Positions 1 through 9,179 are shown, counted from the stretch's first letter. The stretch is 64,000 bases of DNA from Pseudomonas umsongensis (GCF_002236105.1 NZ_NIWU01000007.1:62001-126000), one strand, 5' to 3'. Numbers and translations: made by a program. The notes: generated by a model not told the origin, from the letters alone.

Positions 1-1291
1 ACAATGGACGATTGAGCAACCCGGCCAGGCGGCTGCGGGCCACGCTGATGCCCTTGTTGGTTTCGATTGGTTGAATGGTCGGTTGGGTCGCCCAGTCGCG
101 ATACGTGACTTTGCTGGCCAGGGCCGCGGCGGCAAAGGGCGCATCGATCACGCCGTTTTGTGCCAGCAAACGAATGTGACTGTCGGTGAGGTCGGCCAGT
201 TCATCGTGGCCTTTGGTCAAGTAATGGGACGGGCGGCGCTGGGCAATCATCAACGACAGCATCTCGCGCAGGGCCAGGCCTTTTTCCGCCATGCTTTTTG
301 GATCCGTGGCGTCGCTCGCCAGGGTTTCGTTGGCCTTGTTGAAGTCGGCGCCATACCACACGCGCAAACCTTCGGCCATGCCATGCACTTCACCGTGGCC
401 CGGCACCGCCGACAGCGGCACGCTATTGAGGTAGTCGCGCACCACGTTCTGCCGAGCCTTGAGCGTTTGCGGGCCATCCTGGTAGGCGCGCACGGTGGCG
501 GAAATCATCTGGCGAATTTTTTCCCCACCCGAGACGGTCAACCCATCGGGTGAATGTCGATACTTCTCAAGTTGCGTGGCCAGGGTACTGCCACCCGCCG
601 ATTGACCGGGCAGGTGCAGCATCTTGGCGACTTGGGTATACGCCGCCATGCCGAACCGTGGCCAGTCCACCGCCGGGTTGGCGAGGGGCTGGCTAGGGTC
701 GAGCAAAAAGCGGTTTTCGATGAACAGCAAGCTGTTGACCACCACCGGCGGGATCGCCTCGAAGCTGGAATAGAGCTGTTGCGGATACTTGTATTGGTAC
801 AAGGGGTTGGCGCGGCAATCGGTGATTGACAGCCCAGCCTGGATTTTCTCCGCATAAGGCACGAACAGGCCCTTGTCTGTGTAGTCCATCAAAGCCTTGG
901 AAAACCGGGTCTGGGCAGAAATGACGTAGTCACGCTTGATAAGGCGTGGCAGAAATTCGTCCAGCGAGCTGTAACCCAGGCGCAGGTCGAATGGGCCCGC
1001 GCCAGGGTAGTGAATGGCGTCGCTGGGACCGGGTTTGAGTTCATAACTCAGGGTCTTGGCAAACTTGCTGACCTCCCTGGCTTGAAACCTCGAGGTACGC
1101 ATTTCCTTGGCCGCCGCCAGACCCACGACAATCGCAATGATTACCAACAAAAGCCAAAACGCTTTCCAGCCGTGCTTGACGCGACTGCGAGGGGGTTTTT
1201 CAGGTATTGGCGCTTCATCCACAGGTTCAGTCTGGACCACGGTTGTACTCGAATCGGTTTGCTGTAAAGCGCCCATAGTCGATTGATCCAT
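1..1291 (-). CDS. GT51 transglycosylase-domain membrane protein (partial, C-terminus beyond window)
   Basis: About 430 N-terminal residues are visible; the gene runs off the left edge. A proline-rich cytoplasmic start is followed by one transmembrane segment (residues about 35-58), then a periplasmic domain. That domain has the glycosyltransferase 51 (peptidoglycan transglycosylase) landmarks: an FIENRFL stretch near residue 189, matching the catalytic Glu motif of the family, and GGSTLATQLEK near residue 232, matching GGSTITQQ. This suggests lipid II polymerisation or a related activity at the inner membrane. Motif 1 is divergent (no obvious ED..F..H), so activity is not assured. Pseudomonas carries a roughly 1,000-residue protein of this type that lacks a classical penicillin-binding domain; the missing C-terminus prevents that check. 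Two in-frame starts exist, ATG at 1291 and ATG at 1276, and neither has a strong Shine-Dalgarno. Confidence 0.75.
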   Translation of the reverse strand, partial: MDQSTMGALQQTDSSTTVVQTEPVDEAPIPEKPPRSRVKHGWKAFWLLLVIIAIVVGLAAAKEMRTSRFQAREVSKFAKTLSYELKPGPSDAIHYPGAGPFDLRLGYSSLDEFLPRLIKRDYVISAQTRFSKALMDYTDKGLFVPYAEKIQAGLSITDCRANPLYQYKYPQQLYSSFEAIPPVVVNSLLFIENRFLLDPSQPLANPAVDWPRFGMAAYTQVAKMLHLPGQSAGGSTLATQLEKYRHSPDGLTVSGGEKIRQMISATVRAYQDGPQTLKARQNVVRDYLNSVPLSAVPGHGEVHGMAEGLRVWYGADFNKANETLASDATDPKSMAEKGLALREMLSLMIAQRRPSHYLTKGHDELADLTDSHIRLLAQNGVIDAPFAAAALASKVTYRDWATQPTIQPIETNKGISVARSRLAGLLNRPL

Positions 1292-1747
1292 TCACGCAGA
1301 TTGATCGGACTTGTCTGAAGCTTAGTAGGCGCTGCCGCAGGCTGCGATCTTTTGATCTTGTCTTTTAAAAGCAAATCAAAAGATCGCAGCCTGCGGCAGC
1401 TCCTACAGGGTTGATCCAGAGCCCTCGAGAGGTTTAGCGGGGCATGACGACGCACCAATACCGTGCAATACTCGCCGCCGTTTCAAAAAGCGAAAATTCC
1501 TACAAGACCCAGATAATCCATCTCCGTGGATACCGCTTTCGCCGAGATTTACACCTGATTTTTGTGGTTTATAGAGTGAAAATCTCTGTCGCGAGCTTTT
1601 TATACTGCACCCCCCGCTGATCTCGCAGGTTTCGGACTGCAAGACGGTTCTGCCCACGAAGCAGAGTCGGTCAAGGCAGGCGATGGCTTATCGGTCAACG
1701 CTTCGCCACTCGGTGGATATATCCAATAACAATACGAGGTTGTACCC
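1292..1747. other. 456-bp intergenic region
   Basis: Lies between the divergently transcribed GT51 gene and the amino acid permease. It holds one REP-type inverted pair (1325-1407) and presumably both promoters. A GAGG-type Shine-Dalgarno (ACGAGG) precedes the permease ATG at 1748. I see no further gene. Confidence 0.5.
1325..1407. repeat. REP family A inverted pair (REPIN-like)
   Basis: Two inverted copies of GATCGCAGCCTGCGGCAGC plus TCCTACA flank a central AT-rich palindrome (GATCTTGTCTTTTAAAAG...AAAAGATC). The same unit recurs at about 9180, 29600, 35632, 52266 and 57688. Confidence 0.9.
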
Positions 1748-3169
1748 ATGCCCGTAGGCAATCACCTGCCCCACGGCGAGACCGCTCAGGGCGGCCCGCT
1801 CAAACGTGAACTCGGCGAACGGCATATTCGCTTGATGGCACTCGGTGCCTGTATCGGCGTCGGTCTGTTTCTGGGTTCGGCCAAGGCCATTGAAATGGCT
1901 GGCCCGGCCATCATGCTGTCCTACATCATCGGCGGCCTGGCCATCCTGGTGATCATGCGTGCGCTCGGCGAGATGGCCGTGCACAACCCGGTCGCCGGCT
2001 CGTTCAGCCGTTACGCCCAAGACTACCTCGGCCCGCTGGCGGGCTTCCTGACCGGTTGGAACTACTGGTTCCTGTGGCTGGTGACCTGTGTCGCGGAAAT
2101 CACAGCCGTGGCGGTGTACATGGGCGTCTGGTTCCCTGATGTGCCGCGCTGGATATGGGCACTGGCGGCATTGGTCAGCATGGGTTCGATCAACCTGATT
2201 GCGGTGAAAGCTTTCGGTGAGTTCGAGTTCTGGTTCGCCTTGATCAAGATCGTCACCATCATTGCGATGGTGTTCGGTGGCATCGGCATCATCGCATTCG
2301 GCTTCGGCAACGATGGCGTGGCCCTGGGGATTTCCAATCTCTGGACCCACGGCGGCTTCATGCCAAACGGTGTGCAGGGCGTGTTGATGTCCCTGCAAAT
2401 GGTCATGTTCGCCTACCTCGGCGTGGAAATGATCGGCCTGACCGCCGGTGAAGCGAAGAACCCGCAGAAGACCATTCCCAGCGCCATCGGCTCGGTGTTC
2501 TGGCGGATCCTGCTGTTCTACGTCGGTGCGCTGTTCGTGATCCTGTCGATCTACCCGTGGAACGAAATCGGTACCCAGGGCAGTCCGTTCGTGATGACTT
2601 TCGAGCGTCTGGGCATCAAGACTGCGGCGGGCATCATCAACTTCGTGGTGATCACGGCTGCGCTGTCGTCCTGTAACGGCGGTATCTTCAGCACCGGGCG
2701 CATGCTCTACAGCCTGGCGCAGAACGGGCAGGCCCCGGCCGGCTTTGCCAAGACTTCCAGCAATGGTGTGCCGCGTCGCGCCTTGCTGCTGTCGATTGGC
2801 GCCCTGCTGCTGGGCGTGTTGCTCAACTACCTGGTGCCTGAGAAGGTGTTTGTCTGGGTGACGGCGATTGCCACCTTCGGCGCGATCTGGACCTGGGTGA
2901 TGATCCTGCTGGCCCAGCTCAAGTTCCGCCAAGGCCTGAGCGCCAGCGAGCGAGCCGGCCTCAAGTACCGCATGTGGCTGTACCCGATCAGCTCTTACCT
3001 GGCTCTGGCATTCCTTGTGCTGGTGGTCGGCTTGATGGCGTATTTCCCGGACACGCGCGTGGCCCTGTATGTGGGGCCTGCGTTCCTGGTGCTGCTGACA
3101 GTATTGTTCTACGTGTTCAAGCTGCAACCGACCAATATCGCGCAGGGTGCGGTGCGTTCGGCTTCGTAA
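1748..3169 (+). CDS. AAT-family amino acid permease (ProY/HutT-like)
   Basis: 473 residues with about 12 hydrophobic segments. The family signature GACIGVGLFLGSAKAI lies at residues about 33-48, with the AGPAI and GE(M)AVHNPVAGSF motifs after it; this is the amino acid-polyamine-organocation fold of the GABA/proline/aromatic permease (AAT) family. It imports an amino acid by proton symport across the inner membrane. Substrate cannot be read from sequence; proline, histidine or GABA permeases are the closest groups I recall. Length is normal. It is monocistronic: a REP and about 450 bp lie upstream, and a strong rho-independent terminator follows within 20 bp of the stop. Confidence 0.88.
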   Translation: MPVGNHLPHGETAQGGPLKRELGERHIRLMALGACIGVGLFLGSAKAIEMAGPAIMLSYIIGGLAILVIMRALGEMAVHNPVAGSFSRYAQDYLGPLAGFLTGWNYWFLWLVTCVAEITAVAVYMGVWFPDVPRWIWALAALVSMGSINLIAVKAFGEFEFWFALIKIVTIIAMVFGGIGIIAFGFGNDGVALGISNLWTHGGFMPNGVQGVLMSLQMVMFAYLGVEMIGLTAGEAKNPQKTIPSAIGSVFWRILLFYVGALFVILSIYPWNEIGTQGSPFVMTFERLGIKTAAGIINFVVITAALSSCNGGIFSTGRMLYSLAQNGQAPAGFAKTSSNGVPRRALLLSIGALLLGVLLNYLVPEKVFVWVTAIATFGAIWTWVMILLAQLKFRQGLSASERAGLKYRMWLYPISSYLALAFLVLVVGLMAYFPDTRVALYVGPAFLVLLTVLFYVFKLQPTNIAQGAVRSAS

Positions 3170-3188
3170 ATCGTAACGCCTGAAATGC

Positions 3189-3222
3189 AAAAGCCCCGAT
3201 CGAATTGATCGGGGCTTTTTTT
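3189..3222 (+). terminator. Rho-independent terminator of the permease gene
   Basis: Stem AAGCCCCGATC / GATCGGGGCTT with a short loop, followed by an uninterrupted T run. It ends the permease transcript. Confidence 0.9.
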
Positions 3223-3226
3223 CATC

Positions 3227-3311
3227 CTGTAAGAGCCGGCTTGCCGGCGAAGGCGTCCTTGGGCATTGCGCCGCACTTTCGGGTGCCTTCGCTGGCAAGC
3301 CAGCTCCTACA
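3227..3311. repeat. REP family D inverted pair
   Basis: TGTAAGAGCCGGCTTGCCGGCGAAGG and its inverted partner ending in AGCTCCTACA. A second copy lies at 41207-41308. The stop codon of the downstream minus-strand opgC-like gene (3307-3309) lies inside the right-hand REP. Confidence 0.88.
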
Positions 3312-4434
3312 AGGCGGCTACCGCCGAAGCCGGTCGATTCAAGCGCTTGTTGAACTCAAGCCACGCCCCCAGCAACGCCATCAACCCGGCCCCCACCAAC
3401 GCGGTAAAAATCTGCATGGCGAACGCATCGTCGGTCAGCGCATTGAGCATGTCCGCCAGAGGCGCCAGCAACACGCCCAGGCAGAAAATCTCCAACGAAA
3501 AACGCCCCATGCGACAGCTCTGCTGCGCCAGCCAGTTTTGCGTCCAGCCGGTGTTGGGCAACAGTTTCGCGGTGACGTAGGCCAACGCCAGGAAGTGCAG
3601 CAGACGCACAGGCGACAGGTTGGTCTTACTGATCGGGTACAGCAGATTGCCCAGGCTGGCGGGCATCAGGGCGTCGTGGACCTGCGGCCAGCGCCAGGCG
3701 ATGGTCAGCACCGCGGCGATTACGCAATACACCGCCGCCATCATGAACAACGGCTGGCGCACCAGCGGCCGGGTGTCGGGCACGCGAGGGCGTTGAGCAT
3801 GCATCGCCGCCGCACCGCCAAGGACAAACAGCAGTTGCCAGGCCACGGGGTTGAAGTACCAGACGCCATCCTTGATCGCTGCCAGGTTCCAGCCGAACAA
3901 CGGCACCGTCATGTACAGCGCAAAGGACACCGCCACCACCGGCCAGGCCTTGCGTACCAATATCGGCAGCACCAGCGGCAAGCCCGCCAGCAGCACGATA
4001 TACAGCGGCAGCGGGTCCATCAGGTTCGGTTTGAAACGCAGCAACAACTCATCGATCAGGGCCTGCTGAGGGTCGCTGATGAAATGATGCATGCCCATTT
4101 CTTCCACAAGGTCGCGGGTTTCCACGTGGCTGTTGGCGAAAAATACAATGCCCATCAGCATTGCCAGCAGGAAGATGTGCACCACATAGAGCACCCAGGC
4201 GCGGCGCAGGATTTTCACACAGGCGATCAAAAAGCCTTCGCGCGCCAGGACTTTGCCGTAGGCCAGTACGGCCGCGTAACCGGCGAGGAACACGAAGACT
4301 TCGGCGGCATCGCTGAACCCGAAGTTGCGCAGCGTGATTTGACCCAAAGGGTTGTGGGGCACGTGATCCCAGAAAATGAAGATCAGTGCCAGGCCGCGAA
4401 AAAAATCGATCCGGTGATCGCGCGCTAGCGTCAT
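3307..4434 (-). CDS. opgC: OpgC-family membrane acyltransferase
   Basis: 375 residues beginning MTLARDHRIDFFRGLAL. This is the N-terminal signature of OpgC, the inner-membrane protein that transfers succinyl groups to osmoregulated periplasmic glucans. About 10 hydrophobic segments are visible. The early R-x-DFFRG and WDHVPHN motifs (residues 7-30) resemble the acyltransferase-3 fold, and a GFSDAAEVFVFLAGY segment lies near residue 43. The open frame extends further upstream, but ATG at 4434 gives the standard N-terminus. Transcribed away from the gtr cassette, so a surface-glycan role for both is plausible (inference). The last codons and the TAG stop overlap a REP element. Confidence 0.82.
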   Translation of the reverse strand: MTLARDHRIDFFRGLALIFIFWDHVPHNPLGQITLRNFGFSDAAEVFVFLAGYAAVLAYGKVLAREGFLIACVKILRRAWVLYVVHIFLLAMLMGIVFFANSHVETRDLVEEMGMHHFISDPQQALIDELLLRFKPNLMDPLPLYIVLLAGLPLVLPILVRKAWPVVAVSFALYMTVPLFGWNLAAIKDGVWYFNPVAWQLLFVLGGAAAMHAQRPRVPDTRPLVRQPLFMMAAVYCVIAAVLTIAWRWPQVHDALMPASLGNLLYPISKTNLSPVRLLHFLALAYVTAKLLPNTGWTQNWLAQQSCRMGRFSLEIFCLGVLLAPLADMLNALTDDAFAMQIFTALVGAGLMALLGAWLEFNKRLNRPASAVAAL

Positions 4435-4490
4435 GACGTCAGGCTCGTAGACAGGTATTGAACAAAGGATTAGCCAAAGGCGCAAAAAGT

Positions 4491-4516
4491 TGCGCGCCAC
4501 ATATTGGCGGCGCGCA
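4491..4516. promoter_or_regulatory. Inverted repeat between opgC and gtrA
   Basis: TGCGCGCC-N10-GGCGCGCA in the 248-bp divergent intergenic region; 8-bp perfect arms. It could be an operator or a transcript hairpin. No T run, and no known consensus recognised. Confidence 0.4.
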
Positions 4517-4682
4517 GGGTGGACTGATTCGCCGGCAATTGCAAAGGCGGGGTATTTCGGAATGTCTCCTGCCCTGATTGCAAGTCCTGACCGCTGGTCT
4601 GAAAGGTTGGCCGACCTGCGATTTCTGACAGTAGACAAGCTCAAATACCTGTGTGTTCAGCGTTCTGTCGCAGGAGCGTTAC

Positions 4683-5057
4683 ATGAGGCTTTCATGCAAA
4701 GGCTTGTCCAGCTACACGGTGATTGGCGTTGCAAACACGCTGATTCACTGGCAGATCTTTTTTCTCTTGAGCGTGGCTGCCGGCTTCACGCAAGCGGCCA
4801 GTAACCTGGCGGCCTTTTGCGTCGCGGCCTCGTTTTCCTTTTATATGAACGCGCTCTATACCTTTGACGCCAAGGCGTCGGTAGGCGGCTACCTGTCGTT
4901 CATGCTGGCGATGGGTGCGCTCAGCTTCGGCGTCGGTCATGCCGGCGATGTCTGGCGCTTGCATGGCCTGCTGACCGTGGCGTTGTTTTCCGGCCTGAGC
5001 CTGGTGCTGGGGTTCCTGTTTTCCAAATACGTGGTGTTTCGTGAGCGTGATTCATGA
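4683..5057 (+). CDS. gtrA: GtrA-family flippase-like membrane protein
   Basis: 124 residues with four hydrophobic helices. It starts MRLSCKGLSSYTVIGVAN; the segment YTVIGVANTLIHWQIFF (about 11-27) is the typical GtrA helix 1, and the C-terminus FLFSKYVVFRER is a family hallmark. GtrA proteins are thought to flip undecaprenyl-phosphate-glucose to the periplasmic face. The start was chosen at 4683 because an AGGAG Shine-Dalgarno lies about 8 bp upstream; the frame opens 30 bp earlier. It overlaps gtrB by 4 bp (ATGA), so the two are translationally coupled. First gene of a three-gene glycosylation cassette. Confidence 0.88.
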   Translation: MRLSCKGLSSYTVIGVANTLIHWQIFFLLSVAAGFTQAASNLAAFCVAASFSFYMNALYTFDAKASVGGYLSFMLAMGALSFGVGHAGDVWRLHGLLTVALFSGLSLVLGFLFSKYVVFRERDS

Positions 5058-5995
5058 AGGTTTCGCTTATCGTCCCGGTGTTCAACGAAGAACAGGCGAT
5101 CAACCTGTTTTACCAGGCGGTACGACGTGAGTTGAAACTCGACGGTGCCGAGGTCGAGATCGTGTTTATCAATGACGGCAGCACCGATGGCACCGCCGCA
5201 CAGGCCGCGGCCCTGGCGCAGGTGGACGAACAGGTGATGCTGATCAATTTCTCGCGCAATTTCGGCAAGGAACCGGCGCTGTTTGCCGGGCTGGAATATG
5301 CCAGCGGCGATGCGGTCATCCCGATGGACGTCGACCTGCAGGACCCGATCAGTGTCATCCCGCTGTTGATCGAACAATGGCAACAAGGCGCGGACGTGGT
5401 TCTGGCCAAGCGCCGCGACCGCACCTCCGACAGTTACTTGAAGCGCCACAGCGCGGCGCTGTTCTATCACCTGTTGAATCGAATTTCCTACACCCGGATC
5501 GAAGAGAACGTCGGTGATTTCCGGCTCATGGACCGCAAGGTGGTGGACGTGATCCGCACCTTGCCCGAGCATCAACTGTTCATGAAAGGCGTGTTGTCCT
5601 GGGCCGGGTTCAACACGGTGGTGGTGGAATACGAGCGGGCCGAGCGTGTGGCAGGCAGTAGCAAGTTCAACGTCTGGAAATTGTGGAACCTGGCACTGGA
5701 GGGTGTGACGTCGTTCAGCACCGTGCCGCTGCGCCTGTGGACTTACGTCGGCGGCGGGATTTCGATTTTTGCGGTGCTCTACGCGGTGTACATGGTGCTG
5801 GACAAGATTTTCTTTGGGAACAGCGTGCCCGGTTACCCCTCGTTGATGACTGCTATCCTGTTTCTCGGCGGTGTGCAGCTGATCGGCATTGGTATCCTCG
5901 GCGAATACGTCGGCCGGATCTACATCGAAGCCAAGCACCGGCCGCGCTATGTGATCAAGGACATCGTTGGCGGCAAAGACAGGCGCACACCCTAG
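5054..5995 (+). CDS. gtrB: GtrB-type bactoprenol glucosyltransferase (GT2)
   Basis: 313 residues. The N-terminal GT2 domain (1-220) has SLIVPVFNEE at residue 3, INDGSTDGT near 36 and the MDVDLQDP divalent-metal motif near residue 92. Two C-terminal transmembrane helices (about 228-290) match GtrB/DPM1-like enzymes. It transfers glucose from UDP-glucose to undecaprenyl phosphate on the cytoplasmic face of the inner membrane. Starts within the end of gtrA and is followed directly by the third gene. Length and layout are normal for the family. Confidence 0.92.
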   Translation: MKVSLIVPVFNEEQAINLFYQAVRRELKLDGAEVEIVFINDGSTDGTAAQAAALAQVDEQVMLINFSRNFGKEPALFAGLEYASGDAVIPMDVDLQDPISVIPLLIEQWQQGADVVLAKRRDRTSDSYLKRHSAALFYHLLNRISYTRIEENVGDFRLMDRKVVDVIRTLPEHQLFMKGVLSWAGFNTVVVEYERAERVAGSSKFNVWKLWNLALEGVTSFSTVPLRLWTYVGGGISIFAVLYAVYMVLDKIFFGNSVPGYPSLMTAILFLGGVQLIGIGILGEYVGRIYIEAKHRPRYVIKDIVGGKDRRTP

Positions 5996-7504
5996 ATGGG
6001 CAGGTTCAGCGATTTCTTCATCAAGGAACTCACTCGCCGCCAGGCCTGGCTGTTTTTTCTGTTCGCGACCTTTGTGTATGTCCTGCCGCTGATCCTCGCG
6101 GATTTTCCCTACATCGATGACAACTGGCGTTCGCTCTCGGCCGGTATGGCCTGGGCAAAGGAAGGGCGATTGTTCGCCGAGTTGTTCTACAAAGCGCTGA
6201 CCTTCAGCAACGGCGCGCCGAACATCTTTCCCCTGCCGCTGTTGATCGCCACCCTGGTCATGTCCTGGGCACTGACCAGCCTGACCTTTCATCACTTCCG
6301 CCAACCGACCGTTGCCTGTTGCCTGGTGCTGTTGCCGCTCTGGTACAACCCGTTCTTCCTGCAAAACCTGACCTATCAATACGACGGTCCGGTCATGACA
6401 CTGAGCGTGGTGGCGGTGATCTACGCCATCACGTTTCATCACCCTTCACGTATTTTGCAATGGCTGGTGCCTTCCTTCCTGATCGCGCTGGCGCTGGGCT
6501 TGTATCAAGTCAGCATCAATGTGTTTCTTGGCCTGTGCTGTCTGGAAGTGCTCAGGGCAGTCAATGACCAAGTGGCCTGGGAGCGGTGGGGCGGCTTGAT
6601 CGGCTGGAGGATCGCCCAGCTGCTTCTCGGCTGGCTGATTTACGGCGTCAGTGCATTTCCCTTCATGGGACAGGACCGTACGTTGCTGCTCAACGGGTCA
6701 ACGCAGCCTTTGCTGCAAATCCACATGAACATCGCGCGAGTGCTGGAAAAAGTCGTGCTGCTGTTCCATGGCGGATTTTCCTGGGTGTCTGCCGGGTTGT
6801 TGCTGTGCGCCGTTGCCGGCGCTGTTTGTCTGGCATTGGAAATTATCAGGCGCAAGGACAGCGCAACCAAGAAGCTCCTGATCGGCCTGCTGTGTCTGCT
6901 GACCGTGCCGGTCTTGGTGTTATTGGTGTCCGGTGTCGCGCTGTTCTTTCGCGACTTCAACGAAGGCGCCAGGACCTTGATGGGGTTTGCGGTGTTACTG
7001 GTGCTGCTGTTCTTTTTGAGTCATCTGGCGCTGGCAATGCTGCATGACCGCCTGCCGCTGCTGTTGCTGGTACCGCTGCTGGCCATGCTGTCGTTGTCGT
7101 TTGCCTATGGCCGGGTCCTGACGGTGCAGAAAACCTTCGCCAGCAGTGCGCTGAATAGCCTTGAACGCGACATCGCCAGCCATCAACCCTTGCGTGACGC
7201 CAAGCGCATCTATATGTCGGTGACCTATTCCGATCACTGGCTGCTGGGAGCCGCGGGTTCGTTCAAGCAACTGCCGGTGTTGCATTATCTGCTGAACGTC
7301 GACTTCTACATGCTGGCTGAAAACCTGCCGAAAGTGGGCATCACCAACGTGGTGGCGGAGAAGGAGCGGCGCAACGCGACACGGGTGGGTTATCTAGACT
7401 ACTCGCCGCTGGTGGAAAGCCAGTTCTACCGAATTTACCTGATTGGCGATTACGGCTTCATCGTCATGAAGGAGCCTGCCCCGATCAAATCGCTGCGTTG
7501 GTGA
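5996..7504 (+). CDS. GtrII-like polytopic glucosyltransferase
   Basis: 502 residues with about 11-12 hydrophobic segments. An early periplasmic loop carries FPYIDDNWRSL (about 38-48), a DD-type motif usual in lipid-linked-sugar glycosyltransferases (GT-C fold). QYDGPVM near residue 130 also fits the glucosyl transferase GtrII family. It follows gtrB with no gap. In Gtr cassettes this third, type-specific enzyme moves the flipped glucose onto a periplasmic acceptor, usually O-antigen. The acceptor here is unknown; O-antigen or a periplasmic glucan are options given the neighbouring opgC (inference). Confidence 0.8.
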   Translation: MGRFSDFFIKELTRRQAWLFFLFATFVYVLPLILADFPYIDDNWRSLSAGMAWAKEGRLFAELFYKALTFSNGAPNIFPLPLLIATLVMSWALTSLTFHHFRQPTVACCLVLLPLWYNPFFLQNLTYQYDGPVMTLSVVAVIYAITFHHPSRILQWLVPSFLIALALGLYQVSINVFLGLCCLEVLRAVNDQVAWERWGGLIGWRIAQLLLGWLIYGVSAFPFMGQDRTLLLNGSTQPLLQIHMNIARVLEKVVLLFHGGFSWVSAGLLLCAVAGAVCLALEIIRRKDSATKKLLIGLLCLLTVPVLVLLVSGVALFFRDFNEGARTLMGFAVLLVLLFFLSHLALAMLHDRLPLLLLVPLLAMLSLSFAYGRVLTVQKTFASSALNSLERDIASHQPLRDAKRIYMSVTYSDHWLLGAAGSFKQLPVLHYLLNVDFYMLAENLPKVGITNVVAEKERRNATRVGYLDYSPLVESQFYRIYLIGDYGFIVMKEPAPIKSLRW

Positions 7505-7528
7505 CGCGCAATGTCGGGGCCGCGAAGG

Positions 7529-9148
7529 TCAGGCCGCCGCCACCTCATTGGGCTCGAAACTGTCCGCCCGTGCCATCTGCCACATCCGCGAGTAGAACTC
7601 GCCATTGATTTCACCGGTCAGCAACTCTCCTGGTTTAAGGAACACATGCAGCTGCGAGAACAGTTTGATCTCGGTCGCCGACATGCGCCGTACCAAGTGC
7701 TTGGCCGACAGCTGCGATGGGTGTTCAAGGCCCGCGGCGGCGAGCATCTCGGCCAGGCCCTTGAGGGTGTTGCGATGGAAGTTGTACACGCGTTGGGCCT
7801 TGTCCGGTACCACCAGCGCGCGCTGTCGCAACGTATCCTGGGTGGCGACGCCGGTCGGGCATTTGTTGGTGTGGCAGCTTTGCGACTGGATGCAGCCGAT
7901 GGCGAACATGAACCCACGCGCCGAGTTGGCCCAGTCGGCGCCGATGGCCAGCACGCTGGCGATATCGAACGCGCTGACGATCTTGCCGCTGGCGCCGAGC
8001 TTGATTTTGTCCCGCAGGTTCAATCCCACCAGGGTGTTGTGCACGAACAACAAACCTTCGCGCATCGGCACGCCGATGTGGTCGGTGAATTCCACGGGCG
8101 CGGCACCGGTGCCACCTTCCTTGCCGTCGACGACGATGAAGTCCGGGAGAATGCCGGTCTCCAACATGGCCTTGGCGATGCCCATGAACTCCCACGGATG
8201 CCCCAGGCAAAATTTGAAGCCCACCGGTTTACCGCCGGACAACTCGCGCAATTGCTGGATGAAATGCATCAGCTCTATCGGCGTGGAAAACGCGCTGTGG
8301 CGTGACGGTGAGATGCAGTCTTCGCCCATCAGAATGCCGCGGGTGTCGGCGATCTCCCGAGTGACCTTGTGCTTGGGCAGGATCCCGCCATGGCCCGGCT
8401 TGGCGCCCTGGCTCATCTTGATTTCGATCATCCGCACTTGAGGTGTTCGTGCTTGAGCGGCGAAGCGTTCCGGGTCGAAGCGCCCGTCGGCCGTGCGGCA
8501 ACCGAAATATCCGCTGCCCAGCTCCCACGTCAGATCGCCGCCGTGTTCGCGGTGATAGGGGCTGATGCTGCCTTCACCGGTGTCATGGGCGAAGTTGCCG
8601 AGCTTGGCGCCCTGGTTCAGCGCGCGGATGGCGTTGGCGCTGAGCGAGCCGAAGCTCATGGCCGAGATGTTGAACACCGACGCCGAATACGGCTGGGAGC
8701 ACTGCGGGCCGCCGACGGTGACGCGGAAACCGCTGGGGTCGCTCAAGGGGGCGGGACGCATCGAGTGACCGATGAATTCAAAGCCGGACTGGTACACGTC
8801 GATCAAGGTACCGAACGGTTTGTCGGCGCTCTCATTCTTGGCGCGGGAATAGACCAGCGAGCGCTGGGCGCGGGAAAAGGGCAGGGCGTCGCTGTCGGAT
8901 TCGAGCAGGTATTGACGGATTTCCGGGCGAATCGCTTCGACCAGGTAGCGGATGTTGCCCAGGATCGGGTAATTGCGGCGCACCGCGTGGGGGCTTTGCA
9001 GTAGATCGAAAATGCCGATCAGGCTGAGGATGCCGGTAACGACAGTGATTGGCCAGAGCCAGTCGTGATCGAGGAAGGGCAGGCTGGCGAGAGTGAAAAT
9101 TACGCAGACGGCAAAGAAGGCGTAGCGGCTCAGGAGTGACAGGCTCAT
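7529..9148 (-). CDS. FMN-binding glutamate-synthase-family protein
   Basis: 539 residues. Two N-terminal transmembrane helices (about 8-48) are followed by a GltB-type FMN barrel. Supporting motifs are ISAMSFGSLS near residue 170, GAKPGHGGILP near 255, VDGKEGGTGAAP near 335, and C-x5-C-x4-C (CIQSQSCHTNKC, near 420), which matches the 3Fe-4S cysteines of glutamate synthase. The glutaminase domain is absent, so this is not a complete GOGAT; such stand-alone proteins are common in proteobacteria with unproven substrates. Monocistronic by context. A REP lies between it and the luxR-type gene behind it. Confidence 0.87.
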   Translation of the reverse strand: MSLSLLSRYAFFAVCVIFTLASLPFLDHDWLWPITVVTGILSLIGIFDLLQSPHAVRRNYPILGNIRYLVEAIRPEIRQYLLESDSDALPFSRAQRSLVYSRAKNESADKPFGTLIDVYQSGFEFIGHSMRPAPLSDPSGFRVTVGGPQCSQPYSASVFNISAMSFGSLSANAIRALNQGAKLGNFAHDTGEGSISPYHREHGGDLTWELGSGYFGCRTADGRFDPERFAAQARTPQVRMIEIKMSQGAKPGHGGILPKHKVTREIADTRGILMGEDCISPSRHSAFSTPIELMHFIQQLRELSGGKPVGFKFCLGHPWEFMGIAKAMLETGILPDFIVVDGKEGGTGAAPVEFTDHIGVPMREGLLFVHNTLVGLNLRDKIKLGASGKIVSAFDIASVLAIGADWANSARGFMFAIGCIQSQSCHTNKCPTGVATQDTLRQRALVVPDKAQRVYNFHRNTLKGLAEMLAAAGLEHPSQLSAKHLVRRMSATEIKLFSQLHVFLKPGELLTGEINGEFYSRMWQMARADSFEPNEVAAA

Positions 9149-9179
9149 ACGGTTTCCTTGGGTTCGGACTCGGTTTTTA

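Noticed and set aside
1688..3298. 536-residue minus-strand ORF opposite the permease
   Set aside because: His/Gln/Arg-rich shadow frame; it also reads through the permease terminator and REP.
4937..6442. 501-residue minus-strand ORF opposite gtrA-gtrB-gtrII
   Set aside because: Crosses three real gene junctions in antisense; no motif.
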